DNA of 63,236 nt from NCBI RefSeq assembly GCF_017996735.1, contig NZ_JAGOGJ010000028.1, forward strand, positions 1 to 63,236, read 5' to 3'. Made by a program: the position numbers and the translations under genes. This DNA is from Niveispirillum sp. GTDB taxonomy: Bacteria > Pseudomonadota > Alphaproteobacteria > Azospirillales > Azospirillaceae. The stretch's first letter is position 1, and every line of letters begins with the position of its first letter. The notes under the pieces were generated by a model that was given only the letters and a program-made list of their open reading frames with translations, searched no databases and had not been told where the DNA came from. This document shows positions 24,971 through 34,706 of this stretch, one piece after another.

Positions 24971-27169
24971 GTGACCGCCGCCCCCGACATGCTGCCCACC
25001 GACGCACCCGCCCCTGCCGTGCCGCCCGACGCGCCGACAGGACCCAAGGCCGGCATCGCGCCCGACAGCCCGGAACGGTTCATCAACCGCGAACTGTCCT
25101 GGCTGGCCTTTAATCAGCGTGTTCTGGAAGAGGCGTACAATAATCAGCATCCGCTGCTGGAACGGCTGCGCTTCCTGTCCATTTCGGCCAGCAATCTGGA
25201 TGAATTCTACACCGTCCGCGTCGCCGGCCTGAAGGCGCAGGTGGCCGCCAAGGTCACGACTCCATCGGATGACAACCTGACCCCGGCCCAGCAACTGGCC
25301 GCCATCAATTACCGGGTGACGGAGGTGATGCGCGATCAGCAGGTGTGCTGGCTGATGCTGCGCAAGCTGCTGCGCGCCAACGGCATCGCCGTCGTCGAGC
25401 CCGAGGAACTGACGGCGTCGGAGCATGACTGGCTGGAAGCCCGCTTCATTGACGAGATTTTCCCCGTCCTGACCCCCATCGCCGTTGATCCGGCCCACCC
25501 GTTCCCCTTCCTGCCCTCCAGCGGCTTTGCGCTGGCCCTGCAGCTTTTCGACCCGCAGAAGGGGGCGAACCTCGACGCGCTGGTCCTGCTGCCGCAGCAG
25601 TTGGAGCGGTTCATTCGCCTGCCTGGCAATGAGACGCGCTATGTCCTGCTGGAACAGGTGGTGCTGACCTTCATTTCCCGTCTGTTCCCGCCCTTCGTGC
25701 TGAAGGGGCACGGCGTGTTCCGCGTGCTGCGCGACAGCGAAATGGAAATCGAGGAAGAGGCGGAAGATCTGGTCCGCACGTTTGAATCCGCCCTGAAGCG
25801 GCGCAAGCGCGGCAGTGTGATCCGGCTGGCGGTCAATGCCGGCATGTCGAAGGAATTGCGCGCCTTCCTGGTCGATGAACTGAACGTTTCCAACGATGAT
25901 GTGTTCGTGCTGGATGGCCTGATCGGGCTGGCCGATACCAAACAGATCATCGGTGATGAACGGCCCGACCTGCTGTTCCCGCCTTATAATGCCCGATTCC
26001 CCGAACGTATCCGCGATTTCGGCGGCGATTGCTTCGCCGCCATCCGGCAGAAGGATATCGTCGTCCACCATCCGTTCGAAAGCTTTGACGTGGTGGTGCA
26101 GTTCCTGCGTCAGGCCGCCGCCGATCCCAACGTGCTGGCCATCAAGCAGACCCTGTACCGCACCTCCAAGAACAGCCCCATCGTGGCGGCCCTGATCGAT
26201 GCGGCCGAACAGGGCAAGTCGGTGACGGCGCTGGTGGAACTGAAGGCGCGGTTCGATGAAGAGGCCAATATCCGCTGGGCCCGCGACATGGAACGCGCCG
26301 GCGTGCAGGTGGTCTATGGCTTCGTGGACCTGAAGACCCATGCCAAGGTGTCGCTGGTGGTCCGGCGCGAAAGCCAGGGCCTGCGCACCTATGTGCATTT
26401 CGGCACCGGCAACTACCACCCGATCACGGCCAAGGTTTACACCGACCTGTCCTTCTTCACCTGCGATGTGGCGCTGGGCCATGATGCGGCCCACATGTTC
26501 AATTACATGACCGGCTATGCCACGCCCAAGGCTCTGGAAAAGATCGCCATCGCCCCCATCACCCTGCGCCAGCGTCTGGTCGATCTGATCGATGCCGAAA
26601 TCGCGCATGCCCATGCCGGCCGCCCGGCCCAGATCTGGGTGAAGCTGAACAGCCTTGTCGATGCCAAGCTGATCGACAAGCTGTATGAGGCGTCACAGAA
26701 CGGGGTGAAGATCGAACTGGTGATCCGCGGCATCTGCTGCCTGCGGCCCGGTGTTCCGGGGCTGTCGGAGAATATCCATGTGAAATCGATCGTCGGCCGC
26801 TTCCTGGAACATGGCCGCGTCATCTGTTTCGGCAACGGTCATGGCCTGCCGTCACGTCAGGCCAAGATTTACATCTCGTCGGCCGACTGGATGCCCCGCA
26901 ACCTGGACCGGCGTATCGAGACGCTGGTGCCCATCGAAAACCCGACAGTGCATCAGCAGGTGCTGGACCAGATCATGGTCGCCAACCTCAAGGACAATAC
27001 GCAGAGCTGGGTCCTGCAACCCGACGCGACATACCGCCGCGTGGAACCTTGCCTCGAAAGCTTTAACGCCCATACCTATTTTATGACCAACCCCAGCCTT
27101 TCGGGCCGGGGCAGTGCCACGACGGAGGCGAGGTTGCCGCCGAAACTGGTGTTGAGCAATTTCCCGTAA
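24971..27169 (+). CDS. ppk: polyphosphate kinase 1
   Basis: Makes long-chain inorganic polyphosphate from ATP. About 732 residues from the preferred start, the usual length. The N-terminal domain opens with '[19 protein letters not shown]', and the phospholipase-D-like catalytic core carries 'HFGTGNYHP', including the autophosphorylated His. GTG 24971 is preferred because AGAAGGA lies ten bases upstream and it leaves 135 bases for divergent promoters; ATG 24833 would share its bases with the sixA start codon, which would leave no promoter space. ppx follows 16 bases downstream. Confidence 0.94.
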   Translation: MTAAPDMLPTDAPAPAVPPDAPTGPKAGIAPDSPERFINRELSWLAFNQRVLEEAYNNQHPLLERLRFLSISASNLDEFYTVRVAGLKAQVAAKVTTPSDDNLTPAQQLAAINYRVTEVMRDQQVCWLMLRKLLRANGIAVVEPEELTASEHDWLEARFIDEIFPVLTPIAVDPAHPFPFLPSSGFALALQLFDPQKGANLDALVLLPQQLERFIRLPGNETRYVLLEQVVLTFISRLFPPFVLKGHGVFRVLRDSEMEIEEEAEDLVRTFESALKRRKRGSVIRLAVNAGMSKELRAFLVDELNVSNDDVFVLDGLIGLADTKQIIGDERPDLLFPPYNARFPERIRDFGGDCFAAIRQKDIVVHHPFESFDVVVQFLRQAAADPNVLAIKQTLYRTSKNSPIVAALIDAAEQGKSVTALVELKARFDEEANIRWARDMERAGVQVVYGFVDLKTHAKVSLVVRRESQGLRTYVHFGTGNYHPITAKVYTDLSFFTCDVALGHDAAHMFNYMTGYATPKALEKIAIAPITLRQRLVDLIDAEIAHAHAGRPAQIWVKLNSLVDAKLIDKLYEASQNGVKIELVIRGICCLRPGVPGLSENIHVKSIVGRFLEHGRVICFGNGHGLPSRQAKIYISSADWMPRNLDRRIETLVPIENPTVHQQVLDQIMVANLKDNTQSWVLQPDATYRRVEPCLESFNAHTYFMTNPSLSGRGSATTEARLPPKLVLSNFP

Positions 27170-27185
27170 CCCGGCATTCTCACCG

Positions 27186-28715
27186 ATGTTGTCACTGAAA
27201 GCGGATCACCCGAACGTGGATCACGCCCAAGCCGACGATCGCCTGGCGGTCATCGATGTCGGTTCCAATTCGATGCGCTGCGTCGTCTATGAGAAGCTGA
27301 CCCGATCGCCCGTCGCCCTTTTCAATGAAAAGGTTCTGCCCAGCCTGGGCAAGACGGTCGAAAGAACCGGGAAGCTGAATCCGGACGGCGTCGTGCTGGC
27401 CCTGGATAACCTTGTCCGCTTCCGCCGTCTGCTGGAAGGCATGCAGGTCCGCCGCATCGACGTCCTGGCCACGGCCGCCGTGCGTGACGCCGCCGACGGC
27501 GCCGATTTCGTGGCGGAGATCACGCGCCGCACCGGCTTTCACGTCGATGTTCTGTCCGGTGAGGAAGAGGCACGGCTGGCGGCGCTGGGCGTTCTGTCGG
27601 GTTCCCCCAATGCCGAGGGGCTGGCCGGCGACCTGGGCGGCGGCAGCCTGGAACTGGTGTTGCTGGAAAAGGGAGAGATCGGGGCGCAGGTGACCACGCC
27701 GCTGGGTCCGCTGCGCCTGCTGGAAGCGACCGACGGCAAGCCCGGCCCCGCCGCCAAGCTGATCGACCAGCATCTTTCCAAGCTGGACTGGCTGTCGCGC
27801 GGCAAGGGCCGCACCTATTACCCGGTTGGTGGCGCCTGGCGCGCGCTGGCCAAGATGCATCTGGAGCAGGTGAACCACCCGCTGCACATCATCCACCAGT
27901 ACAGCGTGGATGGTGCGACCATGGCGGAGTTTGCCGGAACCGTCGCCCGCACCGGGCGCAGCAATCTGGAAAAGATGCAGGGCGTGTCAAAGCGCCGCCT
28001 GGACACCCTGCCCCTGGCCGCCCTGGTCATGGAACGGGTGTTGAAGGCGGTGCAGCCGTCGCGCGTCACCTTCTCCGCTTATGGCCTGCGCGAAGGGCAT
28101 CTTTACGATCTGCTGGACGCCTCTGAAAAGCGGCAGGACCCGTTGATCACCGCCTGCGAGGATGTAGCGGAACGGATCGGCCGGTTCGGCCATGCCGAAA
28201 TCCTGACCGGCTGGACGGCCCCCTTGTTTGTGGGGGAGGACCCGATGGCCCGGCGCCTGCGCCATGCTGCCTGCCTTCTGTCGGACCTGGGCTGGGCCGA
28301 ACACCCCGATTACCGCGCCGAACACGCTTTTCTGCGTATCCTGCGCATGCCGTTCGCCGGCGTGGACCATGCCGAACGCGCCTTCCTGGCGACATCCGTC
28401 CATGTCCGTTATGCCGGCACCATGGAAAGCCCGATCCTGGCGCCCGCACGCGGGCTGTTGAAGGAAGGGGCGTTGATGCGGGCCTATATCGTGGGGCTGG
28501 CGCTGCGCCTTGCCCATACCCTGACGGGTGGTGCGGCGACCCTGCTGCAACGAACCCTGCTGCGCCTGGGTGACCAGAAGCTGACGCTGGTCCTGCCGGA
28601 GGATGCAGCCATGCTGACCGGCGACAGTGTGCAACGGCGCCTGGACGCCCTGGCCAAGGCGCTGAACCGGACGGGGGAAATCAGCGTGCAGTCGGGGCCA
28701 AAGCTGGCGCGGTGA
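27186..28715 (+). CDS. ppx: exopolyphosphatase, Ppx/GppA family
   Basis: Releases orthophosphate from polyphosphate ends and may also convert pppGpp to ppGpp. 509 residues, typical length. The ASKHA fold is visible from 'VIDVGSNSMRCVVYEKL' (phosphate loop 1) and 'GDLGGGSLELVLLEKGE' (phosphate loop 2), with a C-terminal HD-like helical half. It starts at ATG 27186, 16 bases after ppk, in a ppk-ppx operon that is common in proteobacteria. Confidence 0.93.
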   Translation: MLSLKADHPNVDHAQADDRLAVIDVGSNSMRCVVYEKLTRSPVALFNEKVLPSLGKTVERTGKLNPDGVVLALDNLVRFRRLLEGMQVRRIDVLATAAVRDAADGADFVAEITRRTGFHVDVLSGEEEARLAALGVLSGSPNAEGLAGDLGGGSLELVLLEKGEIGAQVTTPLGPLRLLEATDGKPGPAAKLIDQHLSKLDWLSRGKGRTYYPVGGAWRALAKMHLEQVNHPLHIIHQYSVDGATMAEFAGTVARTGRSNLEKMQGVSKRRLDTLPLAALVMERVLKAVQPSRVTFSAYGLREGHLYDLLDASEKRQDPLITACEDVAERIGRFGHAEILTGWTAPLFVGEDPMARRLRHAACLLSDLGWAEHPDYRAEHAFLRILRMPFAGVDHAERAFLATSVHVRYAGTMESPILAPARGLLKEGALMRAYIVGLALRLAHTLTGGAATLLQRTLLRLGDQKLTLVLPEDAAMLTGDSVQRRLDALAKALNRTGEISVQSGPKLAR

Positions 28716-28745
28716 CGGCGATTGGTAATGATCAGGTGACCGCCC

Positions 28746-30926
28746 CTACTCCTCTCCCATCACTTCCTTCACCTTTGTCGCCAATTGCTTCAGGCTGAAT
28801 GGCTTGGCCAGGAACTCCACGGCGTCACCGCCGCCGACGGCACTGCGGAACCGTTCCTCGGCATAGCCGGAAATGAAGATCACCTTCACGTCCGGCATGA
28901 ATTCGCGCACCGTGCGGATCATGGCCGGACCGTCGAGTTGCGGCATCACCACATCGGTGATGATCAGATCCACATCGGGACGGTCGGGGCCGCGCAGCAG
29001 TTCCAGCGCGTGTTCCCCGCTTTTCGCCTCCACCACCTCGTACCCCTTGTTCCGAAGCGCGCGGGCCGAGAAGACACGAACGGCATCCTCATCCTCCACC
29101 AGCAGAATGCGGCCAGTGCCGGTCAGGTCGGCGCCACTCTTCTCTCCCTTGTCCAACTGGGTGGCCTGGGCGCCATTTTCCTGGTAACGCGGCAGGTAGA
29201 TGGAGAATTTCGCCCCGTCGCCCGGCGCGCTGTCGACAAAGACGAAGCCCCCCGTCTGGCGCACGATGCCATAGACGGTGGACAGGCCCAGCCCCGTGCC
29301 GGAACCCAGCTCCTTAGTGGAGAAGAACGGCTCGAAAATGCGCTGCAGATTTTCCGTGGGAATGCCGACACCGGTATCGATCACCTCCACCAGTACATAA
29401 TCACCGGGCGGCATGGTCTCCGTCGCGCGTTGCATCGGGTCGGTGACATGCAGGTTGGAGGTGACAATGGTCAACCGCCCGCCCGTTTCCGCCATCGCGT
29501 CGCGGGCATTGACGCACAGATTGATGATCACCTGCTCCAACTGGCCCTGATCCACCTTGACCAGACCCAGGTCGCGGCCATGCAGCATCTTCAATTCGAT
29601 ATTCTCGCCGATCAGGCGACGCAGCAGGTTGGACAGTTCGGCCAGAACGTCGGTGACGGACAGGACGCGGGGTTGCAATGTCTGCTGCCGGGAAAAGGCC
29701 AGAAGCTGACGCACCAGATTGGCGGCGCGGTTGGCATTCTGCTTGATCTGCATGATGTCGGTGAAGGAATGGTCCCCCGGCTTGTGCCGCAGCAGCAGCA
29801 GGTCGCAGAAGCCGATCATGGCGGTCAGCAGATTGTTGAAATCATGCGCCACGCCGCCCGCCAACTGACCGATGGCCTGCATCTTCTGCGACTGGACGAA
29901 CTGTGCTTCCAGGTTCTTCTGGTTGGTCATGTCCACCAGATGCAGAACCACGCCGGCCGCCGGCGCCCCGTCATCTCGGCGGGCATAGAGATGGACGATG
30001 GGGCCATGGGCGCCGCGCAACTGCGCCTCATGCGCGGGGCAGCCATCGGCGCCGTCGCGGATGGCGATCAGGCGCTGTTGAATGGTGCTGCGCTGGTCCC
30101 GCTTGAACAGGTTGATCACCGGCCGTCCCTGGGCATCGTCACGCGACAGGCCGGACAGGGCCAGGACGGTATCATTGCATTCGGCCAGACGCAGGTCGCT
30201 GTCGACCAGGGCGATACCGATGGGGGCATAGTCGAAGAAGCGCCGGAACCGTTCCTCGATCCGGGCCAGATCATGCCGAAGCCGGTCCATATCGCCCTGT
30301 TCGGGCGGCGGCGTGATGGGGGGCGCGGGCTGGGCCGGCGCTGCCGGCCGCTCCACCTTTTCAACCTGCCAGACGGAATAACCGGCCGCCCCGTCCAGTG
30401 GCCGGGCCGACAGACGGAATTCCCGTCCATCGGCGAAGTCCAGAGCCGTATCCACCGCGATACCCCGTTCCACCGCCGCCAGCAGCCGCTTGATTTCCAG
30501 TGGCGCCAGACTGGTACCGGCCGCCTGCCCCAGGGCTGTCAGGGGTTGCTGTGCGCCGGGCTGTGCCAGATCACGGAAGGCGGGGTTGTAATGCATGGCG
30601 CGCCCATCCGGACCCACGATCACCATGGGCACGGACGCGGCCTCCAACCCGCGGGCCAGCAGATGACGGCGTTCCTCCACCGCGCCGGCGCGTGCCGAAA
30701 CGGTGCGGACCAACAGGATGGCGGCAAAGGCAAGGACACCGCCGGCCAGCCAGACAACGATGCCGCCGCGCAAACCCGCCGGCCATTCGGCGGGGGGTGG
30801 CCCCTCAATGCGGGCCAGATGCACCATGGCGGCGATGGCGACAACCACCAGGATCAGCACCCAAAGACCGGCGACACGCGCGGTGGGGTTCAGGCCGGGA
30901 CGGGCAACGGGGCTGCTCTTGCGCAT
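28746..30926 (-). CDS. cckA: hybrid histidine kinase CckA
   Basis: The 726-residue membrane kinase at the top of the CckA-ChpT-CtrA phosphorelay that controls the alphaproteobacterial cell cycle and, in many members, motility. Two membrane helices lie near residues 17-37 and 53-73, followed by two PAS domains (about 85-170 and 215-330). The HisKA domain has the His in 'GQLAGGVAHDFNNLLTAMIG' near residue 352; then come the ATPase domain (N, G1 'DTGVGIP', G2 'GTGLGL') and a receiver with the phospho-Asp in 'LIITDVVMP'. The 'FCDLLLLRHKPGD' stretch is a CckA hallmark. It lies 80 bases downstream of flhB in the same direction and may be partly cotranscribed with it. Confidence 0.95.
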   Translation of the reverse strand: MRKSSPVARPGLNPTARVAGLWVLILVVVAIAAMVHLARIEGPPPAEWPAGLRGGIVVWLAGGVLAFAAILLVRTVSARAGAVEERRHLLARGLEAASVPMVIVGPDGRAMHYNPAFRDLAQPGAQQPLTALGQAAGTSLAPLEIKRLLAAVERGIAVDTALDFADGREFRLSARPLDGAAGYSVWQVEKVERPAAPAQPAPPITPPPEQGDMDRLRHDLARIEERFRRFFDYAPIGIALVDSDLRLAECNDTVLALSGLSRDDAQGRPVINLFKRDQRSTIQQRLIAIRDGADGCPAHEAQLRGAHGPIVHLYARRDDGAPAAGVVLHLVDMTNQKNLEAQFVQSQKMQAIGQLAGGVAHDFNNLLTAMIGFCDLLLLRHKPGDHSFTDIMQIKQNANRAANLVRQLLAFSRQQTLQPRVLSVTDVLAELSNLLRRLIGENIELKMLHGRDLGLVKVDQGQLEQVIINLCVNARDAMAETGGRLTIVTSNLHVTDPMQRATETMPPGDYVLVEVIDTGVGIPTENLQRIFEPFFSTKELGSGTGLGLSTVYGIVRQTGGFVFVDSAPGDGAKFSIYLPRYQENGAQATQLDKGEKSGADLTGTGRILLVEDEDAVRVFSARALRNKGYEVVEAKSGEHALELLRGPDRPDVDLIITDVVMPQLDGPAMIRTVREFMPDVKVIFISGYAEERFRSAVGGGDAVEFLAKPFSLKQLATKVKEVMGEE

Positions 30927-31006
30927 GGTTCACCGGTCGTAAAGGTCGGCGGTCGGGACAATCTACAACAAGCGGAAGGACAGGCGCGACAGGGACACGG
31001 CCCGGG

Positions 31007-32086
31007 TCACCGCGGAATCGGCTTTCGTTTCATCTTGAACACGTAGGAGATGATCTCGGCCACGGCCTTGTAATGGTCGGCCGGAATTTCCTCGTTCACT
31101 TCGGCGGATGCATAAAGCGCACGGGCCAGGGCCGGGTTCGCGATCAGGGGAACTTCATTCTCCTCCGCGATTTCACGGATGCGCATGGCCAGATGGTCCA
31201 CGCCCTTGGCCACCACGGTGGGGGCCCCCATGACCGCCGGATCGTATTTCAGCGCAACGGCGTAATGGGTCGGGTTGGTGACCACGACATCGGCCGTCGG
31301 GATATTGCCCATCATGCGGTTGCGGGCACGTTCCATGCGCAACTGACGGATCTTGCCCTTGATCAGGGGGTCGCCTTCCGCCTGCTTGAATTCGTCCTTC
31401 ACCTCCTGCTTGGTCATGCGCATCTGTTGCATGAAGGTGTAGCGCTGATACAGATAATCGGCGCCACCCAGGACCAGAAGCACCAGCAGAACCGCGAATA
31501 TGATCTTGGCGGCGAGGCTCTGGGTTTCCTTGACGATGTCGATGATCGACATGGCGATGAAATGATCGACGGACCCCCACAGGGGACGTAGCATCACATA
31601 GATGACAATCCCGACAATGACCAGCTTGGCCAGCGATTTCAGAAATTCCACCAGATTCTTCATGGAGAATTTCTGCGCCAGCGCGGGCAGCGGGTTCAGA
31701 CGGGAGAGCTCGAACTTGAGTACCTTTTCGGTGGTGACCAGGAAACCAACCTGCACCACCGACGCCACCACGCCGGCCACCACCAGCAGGATCAACGGTA
31801 CCGCCATGGCGGTGATGACGCTGAGCCCCAGATCGCCAAAGACGCTTTCCAGCGCACCGCCTTCCATCTGGATGGCATGCGGCTGTTCGATGAAGGGCAG
31901 CAGGCTGACCGATATCCGCCCGAACGACCAGGGCAGGATCAGCAGGATCATGACCAGCGAGGCACCCAGAACAAAGATATGGCTGAATTCCTGCGACTTT
32001 GGGACCTGACCTTTCTCGCGCGCGTCCGCAAGCCGTTTTCCGGTAGGGTCTTCTGTTTTGCTGTCATCATCCTGGTCTTCAGCCAT
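31007..32086 (-). CDS. flhB: flagellar export switch protein FlhB
   Basis: A 359-residue inner-membrane component of the flagellar type III export gate that switches substrate class from rod/hook to filament. Four membrane helices occupy the N-terminal 210 residues. The cytoplasmic domain carries the self-cleaving N-P-T-H motif near residue 270, intact. The N-terminus 'KTEDPTGKRLADAREKGQVPKS' is the standard opening. It is the last flagellar gene of the flgB-flgC-fliE-fliQ-fliR-flhB run, 15 bases after fliR. Confidence 0.96.
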   Translation of the reverse strand: MAEDQDDDSKTEDPTGKRLADAREKGQVPKSQEFSHIFVLGASLVMILLILPWSFGRISVSLLPFIEQPHAIQMEGGALESVFGDLGLSVITAMAVPLILLVVAGVVASVVQVGFLVTTEKVLKFELSRLNPLPALAQKFSMKNLVEFLKSLAKLVIVGIVIYVMLRPLWGSVDHFIAMSIIDIVKETQSLAAKIIFAVLLVLLVLGGADYLYQRYTFMQQMRMTKQEVKDEFKQAEGDPLIKGKIRQLRMERARNRMMGNIPTADVVVTNPTHYAVALKYDPAVMGAPTVVAKGVDHLAMRIREIAEENEVPLIANPALARALYASAEVNEEIPADHYKAVAEIISYVFKMKRKPIPR

Positions 32087-32101
32087 TCGGTGTCCCCTCC
32101 C

Positions 32102-32866
32102 TCATAGCTGCAGGATATTGACGAGCTGCCCCTCGAACCGGGCCAGCCAGAAGGTCATTAGCGCGGTCAGGCTGAGCCCGAGAAGCATCAATCCGAAAAT
32201 GATCTGGATGGGCACGCCCACAAAGAACACCTGGATCTGCGGTACCAGCCGGGCGATCAGCCCCAGGCCCAGATAGAAGAGCAGGCCGATCACGGTGAAG
32301 GGGGCCGCCAACTGCATCCCGATCAGGAAACTGTCGGCCATCACGCGGGTCAGATGCTGGGCGACATCGCCGATGGGCAGCCATTGGCCCGGCGTGAACA
32401 GGCTGTAGCTGTCCACGATGGCCATCAGCAGCAGATGATGCATATCCGTCGCAAAGATCAGCATCAGCGCCAGCATGCCCAGGATGGCTGAAATCGGGTT
32501 ACCCGGCGACGACATGGCCGGGTTGAACGCCTGTGCCGCCGAAAGCCCCACCTGATTGGCGATCAGCATGCCCGCCGTTTCCAGGGCCGCCATCAACATC
32601 CGGGTGATGGTGCCCAGGAAAATGCCGATCAGCGCCTCGGCGATGATCAGCAAGGTCAGATCAGCCGGGCTGGCCGGCGCCTTCGGCATGGTGGGCAGCA
32701 GGATCGGCATCAGCAGGAACGACACGGCCAGGGCAAACAGCAACCGGATTCGCGGCGACACGAACTGTTCGCCATAGCCCGGCATGATCAGGAAGGCCGA
32801 ACCAAGGCGCACAAAGATCATCAGGAACGCATAGACGGACCCGCCAAGCAGCGCATCCAGCGACAT
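32102..32866 (-). CDS. fliR: flagellar biosynthetic protein FliR
   Basis: A 254-residue integral membrane protein of the export gate with about six hydrophobic segments, normal for the family. It assembles with FliP and FliQ in the gate complex. The 'QVGLSAAQAFNPAMSSPGNPISAIL' region is the conserved FliR segment. It starts inside the fliQ stop codon (TGATG, one shared base at 32866), so the two are translationally coupled. Confidence 0.95.
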   Translation of the reverse strand: MSLDALLGGSVYAFLMIFVRLGSAFLIMPGYGEQFVSPRIRLLFALAVSFLLMPILLPTMPKAPASPADLTLLIIAEALIGIFLGTITRMLMAALETAGMLIANQVGLSAAQAFNPAMSSPGNPISAILGMLALMLIFATDMHHLLLMAIVDSYSLFTPGQWLPIGDVAQHLTRVMADSFLIGMQLAAPFTVIGLLFYLGLGLIARLVPQIQVFFVGVPIQIIFGLMLLGLSLTALMTFWLARFEGQLVNILQL

Positions 32867-33168
32867 CAGCCACCACCACCCGGATCCTGGCTGTCGACAC
32901 CCGTACCCACGGCCACGATCCGATCCATGATCCGCTCGGTAAAGGTCCTCAGATGGCCGTTCATGAAGGGCAGCAGGAAGACCATGGCCGTGAACATGAT
33001 CAGGATCTTGGGCACAAACGTCAGGGTCTGTTCCTGCAACTGGGTCAGCGCCTGGAACAGCGAGATCGCAAGCCCCACCACCAGCGCGATCAGCATCAGC
33101 GGCAGGCTGACGATGATCGTCGTGAACAGCGCGTCACGCACGATCTCGATGGCTTCGGCTTCGTTCAT
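32866..33168 (-). CDS. fliQ: flagellar biosynthetic protein FliQ
   Basis: A 100-residue export-gate protein with two membrane helices, about residues 18-38 and 52-72. The 'ALTQLQEQTLTFVPKI' loop between them is the family signature. It is slightly longer than the usual 88-90 residues because of a Gly-rich tail (D-P-G-G-G-G). It sits between fliE and fliR. Confidence 0.95.
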   Translation of the reverse strand: MNEAEAIEIVRDALFTTIIVSLPLMLIALVVGLAISLFQALTQLQEQTLTFVPKILIMFTAMVFLLPFMNGHLRTFTERIMDRIVAVGTGVDSQDPGGGG

Positions 33169-33190
33169 GATCCAGTACCGGCCGCCGCCA

Positions 33191-33499
33191 TCACATCGGC
33201 ATGCGCAGGATTTCCTGATAGGCTGAAATCACCTTGTCGCGGACATTCACCACCGCCTGCAGGGTTACCTCGGCATTGGTGACGGCATTCACCACATCCG
33301 CCAGATCGGCCTTGCCCAGAACACCCTTGGCCGTCATCTCCTCACCCTTGTGCATGGTCTGGATGGACTGGCCGACGGCGCTTTCCAGCATGTCGCCAAA
33401 GGATGGCCCCTCCGTCGGTGCCGGCTTGGAAGGTGCGGTAAGGCCGCGCGTGGCGGCGCTGGCATAGGCGGCGGCGGCACCGCTGAAGGGAATGGCCAT
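33191..33499 (-). CDS. fliE: flagellar hook-basal body protein FliE
   Basis: A 102-residue basal-body protein joining the MS ring or export gate to the proximal rod. The C-terminal 'NAEVTLQAVVNVRDKVISAYQEILRMPM' region is the conserved part of FliE. The N-terminal 40 residues are Ala/Pro-rich and less conserved. ATG 33499 follows an AGGAGA ribosome site. It lies between flgC and fliQ. Confidence 0.94.
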   Translation of the reverse strand: MAIPFSGAAAAYASAATRGLTAPSKPAPTEGPSFGDMLESAVGQSIQTMHKGEEMTAKGVLGKADLADVVNAVTNAEVTLQAVVNVRDKVISAYQEILRMPM

Positions 33500-33533
33500 G
33501 GCTCTGTCTCTCCTGTCCGGGACGGCGTATCAA

Positions 33534-33947
33534 TCAGTTGGAACGCAGCAGATCGACCGTGCGCATGATCATCTGGCGGGTGGCATCCAGCGTATTCAGG
33601 TTCGCCTCATACGACCGCTGTGCCTCGCGCATGTCCATGCTTTCGTACAGCGAGTTCACATTGGGCAGCAGCACATAGCCATCAGCGCCGGCCGAGGGAT
33701 GGCCAGGATCATAGCGGCGCAGGAAGTCGCTGCGGTCCACATCGATCTTCCGCACCTTCACCAGATCGGTCTGCATCTCCTTGTCCAGGGCGTTCTGGAA
33801 CATCACCACCTTGCGGCGGTAAGGCAGATCGCCGGGTGAGGGCGCGGTGGAATTGGCGTTGGCCAGGTTTTCGGCGATGACGCGCAGGCGGGTGCCCTGC
33901 ACCTTCATGCCCGCGGCGGATGCCGCCATCGAATTCATCAGATCCAT
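33534..33947 (-). CDS. flgC: flagellar basal-body rod protein FlgC
   Basis: A 137-residue proximal rod protein. The N-terminal helix with 'VIAENLANANST' and the C-terminal helix with 'EAQRSYEANLNTLDATRQM' are the conserved ends shared by axial proteins. Length is typical. It follows flgB by 32 bases in the same operon. Confidence 0.95.
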   Translation of the reverse strand: MDLMNSMAASAAGMKVQGTRLRVIAENLANANSTAPSPGDLPYRRKVVMFQNALDKEMQTDLVKVRKIDVDRSDFLRRYDPGHPSAGADGYVLLPNVNSLYESMDMREAQRSYEANLNTLDATRQMIMRTVDLLRSN

Positions 33948-33979
33948 ATCCGGTTCCCCCTATGCCTGTCCCGTTTGCC

Positions 33980-34384
33980 TTAACGCGGCGGCGTCATCGC
34001 GGTCTTCAGCAAACCGACCTGCTTGCGGTACAGGTTGGTGACGGTCTGGTACTCCATCGAATTCTGGCCGACCTTCATCATCTGCTCTTCCAGCACAACG
34101 GCGTTACCGGCCGGAGCGGTTTCATAGGGGCTGCGTTCCTCCCCATCCTTGAAACCGGTCTTGGATACGATCGTGCCCTGCAGGTGACCGGACGCGGAGC
34201 CGGACAGCGGCATGCGTGCCGTCTCACGCAGTTGCTTCTTGAAGTCGAATTCCACCAGATCATGGGGACGGTATTTCGGCGTATCAGCATTGGAGATGTT
34301 CTGGGACAGAACCTCCTGCCGCTGATTGTGCCAGGCCATCTTGTCCGACATCAGGCGGAAAACGCCGCTATCCTTCAGATCCAT
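33980..34384 (-). CDS. flgB: flagellar basal-body rod protein FlgB
   Basis: A 134-residue proximal rod protein. Its 'LSQNISNADTPKYRPHDLVEFDF' is the FlgB signature, and the C-terminal helix ends with the usual 'YRKQVGLLKTAM'. It is the first gene of the minus-strand flagellar operon, about 60 bases downstream of a near-consensus sigma-54 promoter. Confidence 0.95.
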   Translation of the reverse strand: MDLKDSGVFRLMSDKMAWHNQRQEVLSQNISNADTPKYRPHDLVEFDFKKQLRETARMPLSGSASGHLQGTIVSKTGFKDGEERSPYETAPAGNAVVLEEQMMKVGQNSMEYQTVTNLYRKQVGLLKTAMTPPR

Positions 34385-34450
34385 GGCAAAAACCCTTCCA
34401 TCCTAGACCACAAGCATGCCCGGCAGAACATGCCCTCCAGACCCAAAATC

Positions 34451-34467
34451 ATGCAATTTCCGCGCCA
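34451..34467 (-). promoter_or_regulatory. sigma-54 (RpoN) promoter of the flgB operon
   Basis: On the minus strand the site reads TGGCGCGGAAATTGCAT, one mismatch from the consensus TGGCACG-N4-TTGCA. GG (34466-34465) and GC (34454-34453) are exactly 10 bases apart. Transcription would start near 34441, about 57 bases before flgB. It lies in the 322-base gap between flgB and the divergent flhB-like gene, in which I see no gene. Confidence 0.85.
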
Positions 34468-34706
34468 TTAGGCGGCATTCCGGGTGAGTTACAACCACCC
34501 GCCCCGCCTTTTGCGGGGCACGACCGCAGGGGCCGGGGGAACGGCCCAGCGGTTTTCATTCCCAACATAGCGCAATCGACGCGCCAAGGAACGCGAAATC
34601 GCATCCACGAAGCCGGCTCGCGCCAGGCAATCGCATCTGCTAGGATGCTTTTTGCCGCAAGGGTGGTTTCGCGCCCGGAACGGCGCTTCCGACAAGGGCC
34701 ACGCCG

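Noticed and set aside
34640..34660. Possible sigma-54 site for the flhB-like/fliOP unit
   Set aside because: The GG and GC elements are 9 bases apart, not 10, and the -24 half is poor.
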